A DNA stretch of 64,000 bases, taken from Variovorax sp. MHTC-1 (lineage in GTDB: Bacteria; Pseudomonadota; Gammaproteobacteria; Burkholderiales; Burkholderiaceae_C). The notes beneath the pieces are model-generated. The model was given only the letters and a program-made list of their open reading frames with translations. It made no database searches and was not told the origin of the DNA. Position numbers and translations under genes: made by a program. How positions within the stretch are numbered: the stretch's first letter is position 1; the number at the start of each line of letters is the position of its first letter. Positions 1-10,538 of this stretch are shown here, piece by piece. The stretch spans positions 496,001 to 560,000 of the forward strand of contig NZ_RWKI01000001.1 of the NCBI RefSeq assembly GCF_003984645.1. Direction: 5' to 3'.

Positions 1-3
1 GAC

Positions 4-35
4 GCCCAAAGCGAACCCAAGAAGTGACTTTGGGC
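4..35. repeat. inverted repeat at the window edge
   Basis: GCCCAAAG at 4-11 is repeated as its reverse complement CTTTGGGC at 28-35, around a 16-base spacer. No T-run follows on either strand, so it is not a convincing intrinsic terminator. Bases 36-118 show no gene that I can support. It may belong to the end or the regulatory region of a gene outside the window. Confidence 0.35.
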
Positions 36-118
36 TGCGACTTTCGTCGAGGAGTTGGCTTGCGTGCGCTGTGGGCGGGGTGTGAGCGGGAAAGCCCTTG
101 ATTATAGCCGGCGCAGGC

Positions 119-898
119 TTATCCCTTGGCCGCGGCGGCACTCGCATGCAGGCAGATCGCCGCCGCCGCCGCGACGTTGAGCGACTCCTCGCCACCCGGC
201 TGCGCAATGCGCACCTGCCGGGCCGCGCGCGCCTCCAGGACGGCGGAGACGCCCTGCCCTTCGTGCCCCATCAGCCAGGCGCAAGGGTACGGCAGCTGCG
301 TGCGATGCAGCCAGTCGCCATGGTGCGAACTGGTGGCGATCCAGGGCACGGCCAGCGCATCGAGCATCTCGACGTCCGCGCCCTCGATCAGCCGCAGTCC
401 GAAGTGGGCGCCCATGCCGGCGCGCAGGACCTTGGGCGCCCACAGCGCAGCAGTGCCCTTGAGCGCAATCACCTGGCCGAAGCCGAAGGCCGCCGCGCTG
501 CGCAGGATGGAGCCGACATTGCCGGCGTCTTGCAGGCGGTCGAGCACTACCGTGGGTGCATCGGGCGCGAGCGGCGATGGCGCCGGCAGATCGAGCACGA
601 AGCCCATCGGGGCGGGGGATTCCAGGCCGCTCACGCCGGCGAGCAAGGCGTCGGCCAGCACCACGGTCTTGGCCGCCGCCCCGCTCCATTCGGAGCGCGC
701 CGAAGGCCACAGCGACTCGGCAAAGACCGCCACGGCCGGCCGGACGCCGCGCTCGCGCGCCGCCCGGCAGAGGTGATCGCCCTCGAGCCAGATGCGGCCC
801 GCCTTGCGGTAGGCGCCCGGGTCATGCGCCAGCTTGCGCAGTTCCTTCAGGAGCGGGTTGTCCCGCGACGTGATGTGGCTGACCTCGTCCGCGGTCAT
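119..898 (-). CDS. TrmH/SpoU-family RNA 2'-O-methyltransferase
   Basis: Predicted SAM-dependent 2'-O-ribose methyltransferase acting on rRNA or tRNA in the cytoplasm. About 259 residues. The three SPOUT motifs are visible: [17 protein letters not shown] (motif 1), [11 protein letters not shown] (motif 2) and [18 protein letters not shown] (motif 3). The N-terminal part resembles the substrate-binding domain of RlmB-like enzymes. I chose the ATG at 898 because it forms an ATGA overlap with the stop of rnhB and is followed by the family-like start [20 protein letters not shown]. Open frame further upstream reads as low-complexity shadow inside rnhB. It is the last visible gene of the rpsB-to-rnhB run. 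The exact nucleotide target cannot be read from sequence. Confidence 0.9.
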   Translation of the reverse strand: MTADEVSHITSRDNPLLKELRKLAHDPGAYRKAGRIWLEGDHLCRAARERGVRPAVAVFAESLWPSARSEWSGAAAKTVVLADALLAGVSGLESPAPMGFVLDLPAPSPLAPDAPTVVLDRLQDAGNVGSILRSAAAFGFGQVIALKGTAALWAPKVLRAGMGAHFGLRLIEGADVEMLDALAVPWIATSSHHGDWLHRTQLPYPCAWLMGHEGQGVSAVLEARAARQVRIAQPGGEESLNVAAAAAICLHASAAAAKG

Positions 899-1602
899 TG
901 GGAGATCCGCACCTCGATCTGGGTGGTTTCCGCGACCATCCCGCTCAGCATCGCCGCCGTGATGGGCTCCGCCTGCCCCGCCGCGCCTGCGAGCACGGCA
1001 GCGACCGGGCTGAAGGATCTGCGGTGGTGCACGCAAGCGCCGTGACGCAGCAGCGCCTCAAGGTGCTCGGGCGTGCCGTAGCCTTTATGGCCTGCGAAGC
1101 CGTAGTGCGGGAATTCGGCATGCAGATCCTGGCAGAGCCTGTCGCGGTGCACCTTGGCCAGGATCGAGGCAGCCGAGATCGCCTTGACCCGCGCGTCGCC
1201 TCCGATGACGGCCTCGGCCAGCACGTCGAGCGTGGGCAGCCGGTTGCCGTCCACCAACACCTTGGCCGGCTTGAGCCGCAGCCCTTCGACCGCCCGCCGC
1301 ATGGCGAGCATCGTGGCCTGCAGGATGTTGTGGGTGTCGATCTCCTCGACACTGGCCTGGGCGACCGAGCAGCACAGCGCCTTGGCCAGGATCTGGTCGT
1401 TCAGGCGCTCGCGCTGCAGCGCGGTCAGGGTCTTCGAATCGGCCAGCCCGCGGATCGGCCGCAGGTCGTCGAGGATCACGGCCGCGGCCACGACCGGCCC
1501 GGCCAGCGGGCCGCGGCCAGCCTCGTCGACGCCGGCCAAAAGCCCGGGCGCATCCCACGCCAGCCTGGCCTGCTCAGCCTTCAAGAACTTTCTGGATCGC
1601 AT
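895..1602 (-). CDS. rnhB: ribonuclease HII
   Basis: Endonuclease that cleaves the RNA strand of RNA-DNA hybrids and starts removal of single ribonucleotides from DNA. The family signature [15 protein letters not shown] near the N-terminus supplies the first acidic metal ligands, and VDGNRLP and [13 protein letters not shown] are further conserved blocks. The gene overlaps the end of lpxB. The ATG at 1602 starts inside lpxB (its stop is at 1574-1576). A TTG at 1584 would give the more family-like start [14 protein letters not shown], so the start is uncertain by six codons. rnhB beside lpxB is the classical proteobacterial order. Function is secure; only the start is in doubt. Confidence 0.93.
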   Translation of the reverse strand: MRSRKFLKAEQARLAWDAPGLLAGVDEAGRGPLAGPVVAAAVILDDLRPIRGLADSKTLTALQRERLNDQILAKALCCSVAQASVEEIDTHNILQATMLAMRRAVEGLRLKPAKVLVDGNRLPTLDVLAEAVIGGDARVKAISAASILAKVHRDRLCQDLHAEFPHYGFAGHKGYGTPEHLEALLRHGACVHHRRSFSPVAAVLAGAAGQAEPITAAMLSGMVAETTQIEVRISQ

Positions 1603-2719
1603 CGGCGCACAGTGTCGGCGTATCGCGCTGCAATTCGGCATGCAGCGTGCAAAAACGTTGTTGCAAGGCGTGAACCTTGTCCGGGGAAGCGAGCCAGGCG
1701 AGCGTCGCATCGGCCATCGCCTGCGGGGTCGCCGCCTCCTGCAGCAGCTCGGGCACGACGAACTCGCCGCACAGGATGTTCGGCAGGCCCACCCAGGGCT
1801 GCAGCTGCTTGCGGCGCATGAGCGCCCACGACAGCCGATTCATGTTGTAGGCAATCACCATCGGCCGCTTGAACAGCGCGGCTTCGAGCGTCGCGGTTCC
1901 GCTGGCAATCAGGGTGGCGTCGCAGGCCGCGAGCGCGGCGTGCGAACGGCCGTCGAGCAGTTTCACGCGGCCGGCCATGCCGCTGGCCTGCAGCAGTTGC
2001 TCGACCTGGTCCCGAAGGCCCGGCAGCACGGGGACGATGAACTGGAGTTCAGGCCGGGCGCGCAGCATCAACGCGGCCGCTTCGAAAAAGCTAGCAGCGA
2101 GGTAGTGGATCTCCGAACGCCGGCTGCCCGGCAGCAAGGCGACGACCGGCGCATGCGCGTCCAGTCCCAACGAGGAGCGTGTGCCGGCCTGGTCGGGCGT
2201 CATCGGGATCACATTGGCGATCGGATGGCCGACGTAGCTTGCCTCGATCCCGTGTTCGGCCAGCAGCGCGGGCTCGAACGGAAAAATGCACAGCACATGG
2301 TCCGCCGCCGTGCGCAGCTTCTGCACGCGCTCCGGGCGCCAGGCCCAGATCGAAGGGCAGACGAAATGCGCCGTCTTCATGCCGCGGGCCCGCAGGGCTG
2401 CTTCGAGATCCAGGTTGAAATCCGGCGCATCGACGCCGATGAAGAGTTCGGGCCGCTCGAGCAGCAGCCGGGCGCGGAGCTGGCGCCGGATGCCGGCGAT
2501 CTCGGCGTAGTGGCGCAGCACCTCGACATAGCCGCGCACAGCCAGCTTTTCCTGCGGCCACCAGCTTTCGAAGCCGCGCGCGAGCATCTGCGGGCCGCCG
2601 ATACCGATCGACTTCATGGCCGGCCAGCGCGCCTGCAGGCCATCGAGCAACAGCCCCGCCAGCAGGTCGCCCGAGGGCTCGCCTGCGACCAGTGCGAACT
2701 GCCGCTGTGTGTCGGACAT
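1574..2719 (-). CDS. lpxB: lipid-A-disaccharide synthase
   Basis: GT-B glycosyltransferase that condenses UDP-2,3-diacylglucosamine with lipid X to form the lipid A disaccharide at the inner membrane. 381 residues, the usual length. Visible family blocks are the N-terminal [15 protein letters not shown], the central [15 protein letters not shown] and YVGHPIAN, and [10 protein letters not shown] with ASGTATLE in the C-terminal nucleotide-sugar half. It lies 7 bases downstream of lpxA and overlaps the start of rnhB, so translation of the three is probably coupled. No anomalies seen. Confidence 0.97.
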   Translation of the reverse strand: MSDTQRQFALVAGEPSGDLLAGLLLDGLQARWPAMKSIGIGGPQMLARGFESWWPQEKLAVRGYVEVLRHYAEIAGIRRQLRARLLLERPELFIGVDAPDFNLDLEAALRARGMKTAHFVCPSIWAWRPERVQKLRTAADHVLCIFPFEPALLAEHGIEASYVGHPIANVIPMTPDQAGTRSSLGLDAHAPVVALLPGSRRSEIHYLAASFFEAAALMLRARPELQFIVPVLPGLRDQVEQLLQASGMAGRVKLLDGRSHAALAACDATLIASGTATLEAALFKRPMVIAYNMNRLSWALMRRKQLQPWVGLPNILCGEFVVPELLQEAATPQAMADATLAWLASPDKVHALQQRFCTLHAELQRDTPTLCADAIQKVLEG

Positions 2720-2726
2720 GCAGCGC

Positions 2727-3515
2727 CTAACGCGCGATGCCGCGCGTGGCAGTGGACAGGAAGCCGCTCATCAGCGCGACGTCGGCGGCCGATGCGGGCA
2801 CCTCGACGGCCAGCGCCTCGATCCCTGCGCGGGCTTCCTCGAGCGTCTTGCCCTGGCGGTAGAGCAGCCGGTGCATCTGCTTCACTGCTGCGATCCGTGC
2901 CGCGGAGAAGTCGCGGCGACGCAGGCCGACCACATTGAAGCCGCGTACTGCGAGCGGGTTGCCGTCGACCAGCATGAAAGGCGGCACGTCCTGCGCCACC
3001 GCGCTGGCGAAGCCGATCATCGCGTGGGCGCCGACCGAGACGAACTGATGGATGCCGGTCAGACCACCCACCGTCACCCAGTCCGCCAGGTGAACGTGCC
3101 CCGCGAGCGTCGTGTTGTTGGCGAGCGTGGTGTGGTCGTCGACGCGGCAGTCATGCGCGATGTGCGTGTAGGCCATGATCCAGTTGTCGCTGCCAACGCG
3201 CGTCACGCCGCCGGCACCCGGTACGCCGATGTTGAAGGTGCAGAACTCGCGGATCGTGTTGCGGTCGCCGATCACGAGCTCGGTCGGCTCGCCCGCGTAC
3301 TTCTTGTCCTGGGGGATGGCGCCCAGCGATGCGAACTGGAAGATGCGGTTGTCGCGGCCGATGGTGGTGCGGCCCTCGATCACGCAATGCGACCCAATCG
3401 TGGTGCCGGCGCCGACCCGCACATGCGGGCCGATCACAGCATAGGGGCCGACACTGACCGTCGGGTCGAGTTCGGCCTTGGGGTCGATGATGGCCGTCGG
3501 ATGAACCTGCGTCAT
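2727..3515 (-). CDS. lpxA: acyl-ACP--UDP-N-acetylglucosamine O-acyltransferase
   Basis: First enzyme of lipid A synthesis; transfers a 3-hydroxyacyl chain from ACP to UDP-GlcNAc. 262 residues. The N-terminal two thirds is a left-handed beta-helix of hexapeptide repeats, seen from [19 protein letters not shown] onward. [16 protein letters not shown] carries the conserved catalytic-region histidine. The C-terminal helical part, from about residue 190, contains [11 protein letters not shown]. It starts 13 bases after fabZ ends and is followed after 7 bases by lpxB, in the common fabZ-lpxA-lpxB order. Confidence 0.97.
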   Translation of the reverse strand: MTQVHPTAIIDPKAELDPTVSVGPYAVIGPHVRVGAGTTIGSHCVIEGRTTIGRDNRIFQFASLGAIPQDKKYAGEPTELVIGDRNTIREFCTFNIGVPGAGGVTRVGSDNWIMAYTHIAHDCRVDDHTTLANNTTLAGHVHLADWVTVGGLTGIHQFVSVGAHAMIGFASAVAQDVPPFMLVDGNPLAVRGFNVVGLRRRDFSAARIAAVKQMHRLLYRQGKTLEEARAGIEALAVEVPASAADVALMSGFLSTATRGIAR

Positions 3516-3528
3516 GCCTCGAGCACGA

Positions 3529-3972
3529 TCAATTGATCTGGCGCATCGCGCACATCAAGGTGGCCTCGCAGGCCAGCTCGCTGCCGACCAGCGCGCGCCC
3601 CTTGAACTTCGAGATGCCGGCCTTCATGCGCTCGATCTCGACCTCGAGCGTGAGCTGGTCGCCCGGCTCCACCGGGCGCTTGAAGCGCGCGCCGTCGATG
3701 GCTGCGAAGTAGTACACGGTGTTGTCGTCCGGCACGATGTCCAGCGAGTGGAAGGAAAGCAAGGCGGCGGCCTGCGCCATCGCCTCGAGCATCAGCACGC
3801 CAGGCATCACCGGACGGTGCGGGAAGTGGCCGTTGAAGAACGGCTCGTTCATGGTCACGTTCTTGAGCGCGGTGATGCGCTTGCCCTTTTCCATCTCGAG
3901 CACGCGGTCTACCAGCAGGAAGGGGTAGCGGTGCGGCAGTAGTTTGAGGATCTGATGGATGTCGAGCGTCAT
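3529..3972 (-). CDS. fabZ: 3-hydroxyacyl-ACP dehydratase FabZ
   Basis: Hot-dog-fold dehydratase converting 3-hydroxyacyl-ACP to trans-2-enoyl-ACP in fatty acid elongation. 147 residues, typical. The active-site block [20 protein letters not shown] gives the catalytic His49 and Glu63. [14 protein letters not shown] near the N-terminus is also diagnostic. The ATG at 3972 forms an ATGA overlap with the stop of lpxD. FabZ competes with LpxA for 3-hydroxyacyl-ACP, so placing it between lpxD and lpxA ties fatty acid and lipid A synthesis together. Confidence 0.97.
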   Translation of the reverse strand: MTLDIHQILKLLPHRYPFLLVDRVLEMEKGKRITALKNVTMNEPFFNGHFPHRPVMPGVLMLEAMAQAAALLSFHSLDIVPDDNTVYYFAAIDGARFKRPVEPGDQLTLEVEIERMKAGISKFKGRALVGSELACEATLMCAMRQIN

Positions 3973-4955
3973 GATTTTCTGTCTTGCACCACCGGTTTTT
4001 CAAGCGCCTTCAGGCGCTCGCGCAGAGCGTGCAGTTGTTTGAGCGTGGCGGCGTTTTTCTCCCAGGCGGCATTGTCGTCGATGGGAAACATGCCGGTGTA
4101 CTGGCCGGGCTTGAGAATGGACCGGGTCACCACCGTCGCGGCCGAAATGTGCACCCCGTCGGCCAGCTTCAGGTGGCCGAGCACAATCGCGCCGCCCCCG
4201 ATGGTGCAGTTCGCACCAATGTCCGCGCTGCCCGCCACGCCGACACAGCCCGCCATCGCAGTGTGCTTGCCGACGCGGACGTTGTGACCGATCTGGATCA
4301 GGTTGTCGAGCTTGACGCCGTCCTCGATCACGGTGTCCTCGAGCGCGCCGCGGTCGATGCAGGTGTTCGCGCCAATCTCCACGTCGTCGCCGATGCGCAC
4401 CGCGCCGAGCTGCTCGATCTTGACCCAGGCGCCTTCGTGCGGCGCGAGCCCGAAGCCGTCGGCGCCGACGACCACGCCGGGATGCAGCAGGCAACGCGCG
4501 CCGACGACGCAGTCCTCGCTCACCGTTACCCTGGACTTCAGCACCGTCTGCGCGCCGATGCGCGCGCCGCGCTCGATCACGCACAGCGCGCCGATGAGGG
4601 CGCTGGGGTCGATCTGCGCATCGGGGTCGATCACCGCGCTCGGATGGATGCGCGCGCCGGCCGGCCTGGCGTGAGACTTCTTCCAGAGCTGGGTCAGCTG
4701 CGCGAAATAAAGGTACGGGTCGGCCGTCACGATGAAGGCGCCGCGCTGCGCCGCGAGTTCCCGCATGGCGGGCGACACGATAACGCAGCCGGCCTGCGAG
4801 GCGGCGAGTTCCTTGCGGTACTTTGGATGACTCAGGAAGCTGAGCGCATCGGCCTGCGCCGTCGCCAGCGGCGCTAGCCGCTCGATCGACAGCGCGGGGT
4901 CACCTTGCAGTTCGCCCCCGAGGGCTTCAACGATTGCGCCTAGCCGCAGTGCCAC
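3969..4955 (-). CDS. lpxD: UDP-3-O-(3-hydroxyacyl)glucosamine N-acyltransferase
   Basis: Third step of lipid A synthesis: adds the N-linked 3-hydroxyacyl chain. 328 residues. The N-terminal uridine-binding domain (about 1-100) is followed by a long left-handed hexapeptide beta-helix starting near [37 protein letters not shown] contains the conserved catalytic-region histidine. The C-terminal helical extension ends in ALEKPVVQD. The start codon is GTG at 4955, 14 bases after the skp stop. The stop overlaps the fabZ start by four bases. Confidence 0.96.
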   Translation of the reverse strand: MALRLGAIVEALGGELQGDPALSIERLAPLATAQADALSFLSHPKYRKELAASQAGCVIVSPAMRELAAQRGAFIVTADPYLYFAQLTQLWKKSHARPAGARIHPSAVIDPDAQIDPSALIGALCVIERGARIGAQTVLKSRVTVSEDCVVGARCLLHPGVVVGADGFGLAPHEGAWVKIEQLGAVRIGDDVEIGANTCIDRGALEDTVIEDGVKLDNLIQIGHNVRVGKHTAMAGCVGVAGSADIGANCTIGGGAIVLGHLKLADGVHISAATVVTRSILKPGQYTGMFPIDDNAAWEKNAATLKQLHALRERLKALEKPVVQDRKS

Positions 4956-4969
4956 GCCGGTTCGCGGCG

Positions 4970-5503
4970 CTATTTGCCGCCGCCGGCAGAAGTGGACGCG
5001 TTCAGCGCCTTGATCACCTTCTCGGTGATGTCGTGCTTCGGATTGATGTAGATCGCTTCCTGCAGGATCGCGTCGTACTTCTCGGCCTCGGCCACTTGCT
5101 TGACCACGCGGTTGGCGCGTTCGTAGACCTGCTGCAGCTCTTCGTTCTTGCGCGCGTTGAGGTCTTCCTGAAACTCGCGGCGGCGGCGCTGGAAGTCGCG
5201 ATCCTGGTCGACCAGTGCGCGCTGGCGGCTCACGCGCTGACTCTCGGACAGCGTCGGCGCCTCGCGCTCGAACCTTTCGGAGGCGGCCTTGAGTGCTTCG
5301 CCCTGCGCCGTCAGGTCCTTCTCGCGCTTCAGGAATTCTGACTCGAGCTTCGCCTGCGCGGCCTTGGCCGGCTGCGCTTCACGCAGCACCCGATCGGGAT
5401 TGACGAAACCGATGCGAAAGGTTTCCTGCGCGTGCGCGGGCGCACCCGCCAGAGCGAAAGCGGGAATCAGCAGCGCACCGGCGGCGCGAAGCAGTGGATT
5501 CAT
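4970..5503 (-). CDS. skp: periplasmic chaperone Skp/OmpH
   Basis: Periplasmic chaperone that holds unfolded outer-membrane proteins on their way to the BAM complex. 177 residues. The N-terminus is a Sec signal peptide ending near APAHAQ. The mature part is highly charged and helical ([20 protein letters not shown] and onward), as expected for the Skp tentacles, with [13 protein letters not shown] as the family start. The TAATG junction makes the bamA stop and the skp start share one base. Its place between bamA and lpxD is the standard order. Confidence 0.94.
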   Translation of the reverse strand: MNPLLRAAGALLIPAFALAGAPAHAQETFRIGFVNPDRVLREAQPAKAAQAKLESEFLKREKDLTAQGEALKAASERFEREAPTLSESQRVSRQRALVDQDRDFQRRRREFQEDLNARKNEELQQVYERANRVVKQVAEAEKYDAILQEAIYINPKHDITEKVIKALNASTSAGGGK

Positions 5504-7917
5504 TAGAAAGAGGTTCCAATCTGGAATTGCAGGCGTTGAATTCTATCCTTCGGGATCGGATGCAACGGGTCGGTCAAGTCTTCATCCTGGTGCCTGACAG
5601 GGACGGCGTAGGCCAGGCGCAGCGGCCCCAGCGGCGAGATCCAACTGATGCCAAGGCCGACGGAGGCGCGGAGCTTCTTCGCCGCTTTCCACTGCGCATC
5701 GGTCGAGAAGGCATCGCGCGTGCCGAACACGTTGCCGATGTCGAAGAAGCCGTAGAGGCGCAGCGTGCGGTCGTTGCCGGCGCCCGGAAACGGCGTGCTG
5801 AGCTCGGCGTTGAAGATCGCCTTCTTCGTGCCGCCCACCGCTGCGCCTTCGGTTTGCCCCAGCAGCGGCACGTCGCGCGGGCCCAGCGAGTTCTGCTCGA
5901 AGCCGCGGACCGACCCCAGGCCGCCGGCGTAGAAGTTCTTGAAGATCGGGTATTGCTTGCCGCCGTACTCCTTGCCATAGCCGACCTCGCCGTTGATCGC
6001 GAAGGTGTACTGCTTGGTGATCGGAAAGAACTGCTGGTACTGGTAGTTGGTCTTCAGGTACTTCATGTCGCCACCCACGCCCACCTCGAGGTTGGCGCGC
6101 TGCAGGCGTCCGCGGGTCGGCACCAGGGCGCTGTCGCGGTCGTCGCGCGACCAGCCGACGGTCAAGGGCACGCCCCAGACGCTGTCGTTGGTGCAGCCGG
6201 TGACAAGGCCCGACGCGCTGGTGCTGCAGCCGAAATAGTTCCGGTACGACTGCGGCGTCAGGAAGGCGACGTTGCCGCCCGGATCGAAACGATAGCGCTC
6301 CAATCCGATGCCGAAGAAGACCGTGTCGACCTCGCTGAACGGCACGCCGAAGCGGATGCTTGCGCCTTCGTTGACCAGCCGGTAGTCGCCGTCGACGCTG
6401 TAATAGGGCCGCGTGGTCGTGTGATAGATGCCGAAGGTGCGAGAAATGCCGTCCTTCGTGAAATACGGATCCGTGGTCGTCAGAGAGAGCGCCCGGTTGT
6501 ATTTGCTGGTGTTGACCTGCAAGCCCAGGTAGTTGCCCGAACCGAACACGTTCTCCTGCGCGATGCCGAAGGTGAAGGACACCTTCTCGGCACTCGAAAA
6601 ACCTGCACCGAGCTGCAGCGTGCCCGTCGGCTTCTCCGCCACGTTGATCGTCAAGTCCACCTGGTCGGGAGAGCCCGGCACCTCCTGCGTCTCCACGTTC
6701 ACCTCGGTGAAGAAGCCCAGGCGGTCCACCCGGTCGCGCGACAGCTTGATCTTGTCGCCGTCGTACCAGGACGCCTCGTACTGGCGGAACTCGCGCCGGA
6801 TCACCTCGTCCCTCGTGCGGTTGTTGCCCCCGATGGCCACCCGGCGCACGTAGACGCGCCGCGAGGGCTCCGCCTTCAAGGTCAGCGACACCCGGTTGTT
6901 GGTGCGATCGATCTCCGGCTCGGCCTGTACCCGCGCGAACGCATAGCCGAAGGTACCGAAGTAGTCGGTGAAGGCCTTGGTGGTCTCCGTCACCTGCTCG
7001 CCGTTGTAGGGCTCCCCGGGCTGGATCGTCACCAGCGACTTGAACTCCTCCTCGCGCCCGAGGTAGTTGCCCTCGAGCTTGACCCCGGCCACCACGAACT
7101 TCTCGCCCTCGGTGATGTTCACCGTGATCGCGAGGTCCTGGCGGTCCGGCGAGATCGCCACTTGCGTGGAGTCGATGCGGAACTCCAGGTAGCCGCGGGT
7201 GATGTAGTAGGAGCGCAGAGTCTCCAGGTCGGCGTTGAGCTTGGCGCGCGAGTACTGGTTGCTCTTGGTGTACCAGCTCATCCAGCCGCCCGCGTCCTGG
7301 TCGAACAGGTCCAGTAGCGTGCCCTCGCTGAAGGCCTTGTTGCCCACGATGCGCACTTCGCGGATGCGCGCGGACTCGCCTTCTGTCACGGTGAAGGTGA
7401 GGTTGACCCGGTTGCGCTCGATGGGCGTGACGGTGGTGACGACCTGGGCGTTGTAGAGGCTCCTGCTGACGTACTGGCGCTTGAGCTCCTGCTCGGCGCG
7501 GTCGGCCAGGGCCTTGTCGTAGGGGCGGCCGTCGGCCAGCCCTACTTCGCGCAGCGCCTTCTGCAGCGCAGCCTTGTCGAACTCCTTGGTGCCCACGAAG
7601 TCGACGTCGGCGATGGTGGGACGCTCCTCGACGATCACCACCAGCACGTTGCCGCTGACGTCGATGCGCACATCCTTGAACAGGCCCAGGTCGAAGAGCG
7701 CGCGGATGGCGGCGCTGCCGCGCTCGTCGCTGTAGGTGTCGCCCACGCGCAGCGGCAGCGAGGCGAAGATGGTGCCGGGCTCCACCCGTTGCAGGCCTTC
7801 GACCCGGATGTCGCGTACCGTGAAGGGCTCGACGGCCCAGGCGGCCGTGGCGGCGAGTGCACTGGCGACCACCGCGGCAACGCTGCGCAGGCGAAAGCGA
7901 CTGAATTTATTGTTCAT
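5503..7917 (-). CDS. bamA: outer-membrane assembly factor BamA
   Basis: Central subunit of the BAM complex; inserts beta-barrel proteins into the outer membrane. 804 residues from the ATG at 7917, which begins a signal peptide ending near TAAWA. Five POTRA domains fill roughly residues 28-430, starting FTVRDIRVEGLQRVEPGTIF. The C-terminal half is the 16-strand barrel, with VRGFEQNSLGPRD (the conserved VRGF lid loop) and a final phenylalanine in QFQIGTSF. Frame upstream of 7917 lies between rseP and bamA and does not look coding. rseP lies 38 bases upstream and skp follows directly. Confidence 0.97.
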   Translation of the reverse strand: MNNKFSRFRLRSVAAVVASALAATAAWAVEPFTVRDIRVEGLQRVEPGTIFASLPLRVGDTYSDERGSAAIRALFDLGLFKDVRIDVSGNVLVVIVEERPTIADVDFVGTKEFDKAALQKALREVGLADGRPYDKALADRAEQELKRQYVSRSLYNAQVVTTVTPIERNRVNLTFTVTEGESARIREVRIVGNKAFSEGTLLDLFDQDAGGWMSWYTKSNQYSRAKLNADLETLRSYYITRGYLEFRIDSTQVAISPDRQDLAITVNITEGEKFVVAGVKLEGNYLGREEEFKSLVTIQPGEPYNGEQVTETTKAFTDYFGTFGYAFARVQAEPEIDRTNNRVSLTLKAEPSRRVYVRRVAIGGNNRTRDEVIRREFRQYEASWYDGDKIKLSRDRVDRLGFFTEVNVETQEVPGSPDQVDLTINVAEKPTGTLQLGAGFSSAEKVSFTFGIAQENVFGSGNYLGLQVNTSKYNRALSLTTTDPYFTKDGISRTFGIYHTTTRPYYSVDGDYRLVNEGASIRFGVPFSEVDTVFFGIGLERYRFDPGGNVAFLTPQSYRNYFGCSTSASGLVTGCTNDSVWGVPLTVGWSRDDRDSALVPTRGRLQRANLEVGVGGDMKYLKTNYQYQQFFPITKQYTFAINGEVGYGKEYGGKQYPIFKNFYAGGLGSVRGFEQNSLGPRDVPLLGQTEGAAVGGTKKAIFNAELSTPFPGAGNDRTLRLYGFFDIGNVFGTRDAFSTDAQWKAAKKLRASVGLGISWISPLGPLRLAYAVPVRHQDEDLTDPLHPIPKDRIQRLQFQIGTSF

Positions 7918-7955
7918 CTGTGAATTGAGCCGGCGCGGAATGGGCCGGCAGAAAG

Positions 7956-9326
7956 TTAACCAAAGAGTCGAGTCACATCGTTGAAGAGTGCGATCGACAT
8001 CATGACCAGCAGCAACGCGACACCCCCGCGTTGGAGCCGTTCCATCCATGCATCGGAGACGCTCTTACCGGTCAGGCCCTCCCAAAGATAATACATCAGG
8101 TGCCCTCCATCGAGGACCGGCAGCGGCATGAGGTTCAACACGCCGAGGCTCACGCTGATGAGCGCGAGGAACACCAGGTATTGCGTGAGACCCATGCTGG
8201 CGGACTTGCCCGCGTAGTCGGCGATCGTCAGCGGCCCGCTCAGGTTCTTGATCGAGGCTTCGCCGATCAGCATCTTGCCGAGCATGCGCACGGTGAGTGT
8301 CGACACCTCCCAGGTGCGGATCACGCCGCGCCAGACACCGTCCACCAAGCCCAGCCGCACCGTCACCATCTCGGGTGGCGCACCGACATAGGCGCCGACA
8401 CGGCCGACCTTGGTCGCAGCTTCGTCGCGCACCTCCGGCGTGACGTCGATGCGGAGCATCTGGCCGCCGCGCTCGATCTCCCAGGTCTGCGCGCGCGGCT
8501 GGCCGCCATCGACAGAGGCGCGGATGACGTCGCGCAATTGCTGGCCGTCGACGATGGCCATGCTGCCGACCGAGCGCACCACATCGCCGCGACGCAGGCC
8601 CGAGCGCTCGGCGGCGCCTCCTGCCATCACCTCGCCGATCTCGGGTTGCGTCAGCGGTGCGACCACGCCGATCCTGCGGAACATCTGCGCGTCGGCATCC
8701 TTGGCCTCGATGCGACTCAGCGGCAGCACGATCTCGCGCGCAGAGCGGGTGCCCTCCCCCGCGATTTCGAGCGTCAGATCGCGGCCGTCGAGCGCACCGC
8801 GCGTCATGCGCCAGCGCAGGTCTTCGAAGGATTGCACGGGCTCCAGGTCACCGTCGAAACCGGCGCGCGTGATGTGCTCGCCGCCCCGCAATCCGGCCTG
8901 CTCGGCCAGCGAAGCGGCCACCGGCCGGCCCAGCTTCGCGACGGGCTCTTCGACGCCGATCCAATTGACTACGGTGTAGAGCACGACCGCCAGCAGAAGA
9001 TTGGCGATCGGGCCGGCGGCGACGATGGCGGCGCGCGAACGCAGCGGCTGGGTGTTGAAGGCGCGGTGCCGTTCCTCGGGTACCACCGGGCCCTCGCGCT
9101 CGTCGAGCATCTTCACATAGCCGCCGAGGGGGAACGCGGCGATCACGAACTCCGTTTCCTGCCCCGGGTGCTGGCGCTTGGGCTGCCAGCGATACAGCGT
9201 CTTGCCGAAGCCGATCGAAAAGCGCAGCACCTTGACCCCGCATGCAACCGCCACCCGATAGTGGCCGTACTCGTGCACCGCGATCAGCAAGCCGAGCGCG
9301 ACGATGAAGGCAACGACTGTGAGCAT
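7956..9326 (-). CDS. rseP: site-2 intramembrane protease RseP
   Basis: Inner-membrane zinc metalloprotease that makes the second cut in the anti-sigma factor RseA, releasing sigma-E under envelope stress. 456 residues. The zinc motif HEYGH is at residues 18-22 in the first transmembrane helix. The second catalytic motif is NLMPLPVLDGGH near the C-terminus. Two PDZ domains lie between them (around residues 120-200 and 215-300). C-terminal transmembrane segments end in LLLVMMSIALFNDV. It sits between dxr and bamA, as in most proteobacteria. Confidence 0.96.
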   Translation of the reverse strand: MLTVVAFIVALGLLIAVHEYGHYRVAVACGVKVLRFSIGFGKTLYRWQPKRQHPGQETEFVIAAFPLGGYVKMLDEREGPVVPEERHRAFNTQPLRSRAAIVAAGPIANLLLAVVLYTVVNWIGVEEPVAKLGRPVAASLAEQAGLRGGEHITRAGFDGDLEPVQSFEDLRWRMTRGALDGRDLTLEIAGEGTRSAREIVLPLSRIEAKDADAQMFRRIGVVAPLTQPEIGEVMAGGAAERSGLRRGDVVRSVGSMAIVDGQQLRDVIRASVDGGQPRAQTWEIERGGQMLRIDVTPEVRDEAATKVGRVGAYVGAPPEMVTVRLGLVDGVWRGVIRTWEVSTLTVRMLGKMLIGEASIKNLSGPLTIADYAGKSASMGLTQYLVFLALISVSLGVLNLMPLPVLDGGHLMYYLWEGLTGKSVSDAWMERLQRGGVALLLVMMSIALFNDVTRLFG

Positions 9327-9350
9327 GGGGACCCCCGGCGTATGGAAAAG

Positions 9351-10538
9351 TCAGGCTGCGAAGCGTAGCGCTGCAGCGTTGGCAGCAGCCCGGGCGCTGG
9401 CATCCAGTGCCAGCAGGTCGGCCAGCGATGCCGGGTTGGAGGGCAGCACCGCCTCCAAAGTTTCCATGTTGACCGCATGGATGCGGTCGAAGCGCAGGCG
9501 ATGATCCAGGAATGCTTCTACCGCGACCTCGTTGGCCGCATTGAGGACTGCGGTCGTACCAGAGGCGGCGCGCAGCGCCTGCCAGGCGAGCCCGAGGCCG
9601 GGGAACAGCAGCGCGTCGGGCGCATCGAAGGTCAGCGCTGCCATCTGCCGGAAATCGAGCCTGGCGGCACCGCTCTGGATGCGCTCGGGCCAGGCCAGCC
9701 CGACTGCGATGGGCACCCGCATGTCGGGCGTGCCGAGCTGTGCGATCACCGAGGCGTCGGTGAACTGCACCATCGAATGCACCACGCTCTGCGGGTGGAT
9801 CACGACCTCGATCTGCTCGGGCGCCACCCCGAACAGGTGGCGCGCCTCGATCACCTCGAGCGCCTTGTTCATCATGGTGGCGGAATCCACAGAGATCTTG
9901 CGACCCATGACCCAGTTCGGATGCGCGCAGGCCTGCTCGGGCGTCACGCTGCCGAGCGTATCGGGCGAACGGGTCCGGAACGGGCCGCCGGACGCGGTCA
10001 GGATGATCTTGTCGATGCGCCGCGGCCAGGTGGCCGGATCTTCCGGCAGCGACTGGAAGATCGCCGAATGCTCGCTGTCGATGGGAAGCAGCGTCGCCCC
10101 GCCCTCGTGCACCGTGCGCATGAACAGCTCGCCGCCGACCACCAGCGCTTCCTTGTTCGCGAGCAGCAGCCGCTTGCCCGCGCGGGCGGCGGCGAGGCAG
10201 GGCCCGAGGCCGGCCGCGCCGACGATGGCGGCCATCACGGCATCGCATTCCTCGTGCGAGGCGATCGTCTCGATGGCGTCCGCGCCCTGCAGCACGCGCG
10301 TGGGCAGGCCGCTCAGCTTCAGCTTGTCGGCCAGCAGCCGGGCATGCGCAGGGCTCGCCATGACCGCAAACTTCGGCGAAAACTGCGCGCACTGGGCCAG
10401 CAGTTCGTCGACCTTGGTCGCAGCCGAGAGCGCGAACACCTCGAAGCGCTCGGGATGCCGGGCGATCACGTCGAGCGTACTGACGCCGACCGAGCCGGTC
10501 GAACCGAGCACCGTGATGCGTTGTCTTGTCGTGTTCAC
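9351..10538 (-). CDS. dxr: 1-deoxy-D-xylulose 5-phosphate reductoisomerase
   Basis: NADPH-dependent second step of the MEP isoprenoid pathway, making 2-C-methyl-D-erythritol 4-phosphate. 395 residues. The N-terminal NADPH-binding motif is [41 protein letters not shown] and [18 protein letters not shown] are catalytic-domain signatures. I chose the GTG at 10538 because it overlaps the cdsA stop as GTGA and sits directly before the Rossmann motif. The two other MEP genes in the window, ispD and ispF, are at 32.4-33.6 kb. Confidence 0.95.
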   Translation of the reverse strand: MNTTRQRITVLGSTGSVGVSTLDVIARHPERFEVFALSAATKVDELLAQCAQFSPKFAVMASPAHARLLADKLKLSGLPTRVLQGADAIETIASHEECDAVMAAIVGAAGLGPCLAAARAGKRLLLANKEALVVGGELFMRTVHEGGATLLPIDSEHSAIFQSLPEDPATWPRRIDKIILTASGGPFRTRSPDTLGSVTPEQACAHPNWVMGRKISVDSATMMNKALEVIEARHLFGVAPEQIEVVIHPQSVVHSMVQFTDASVIAQLGTPDMRVPIAVGLAWPERIQSGAARLDFRQMAALTFDAPDALLFPGLGLAWQALRAASGTTAVLNAANEVAVEAFLDHRLRFDRIHAVNMETLEAVLPSNPASLADLLALDASARAAANAAALRFAA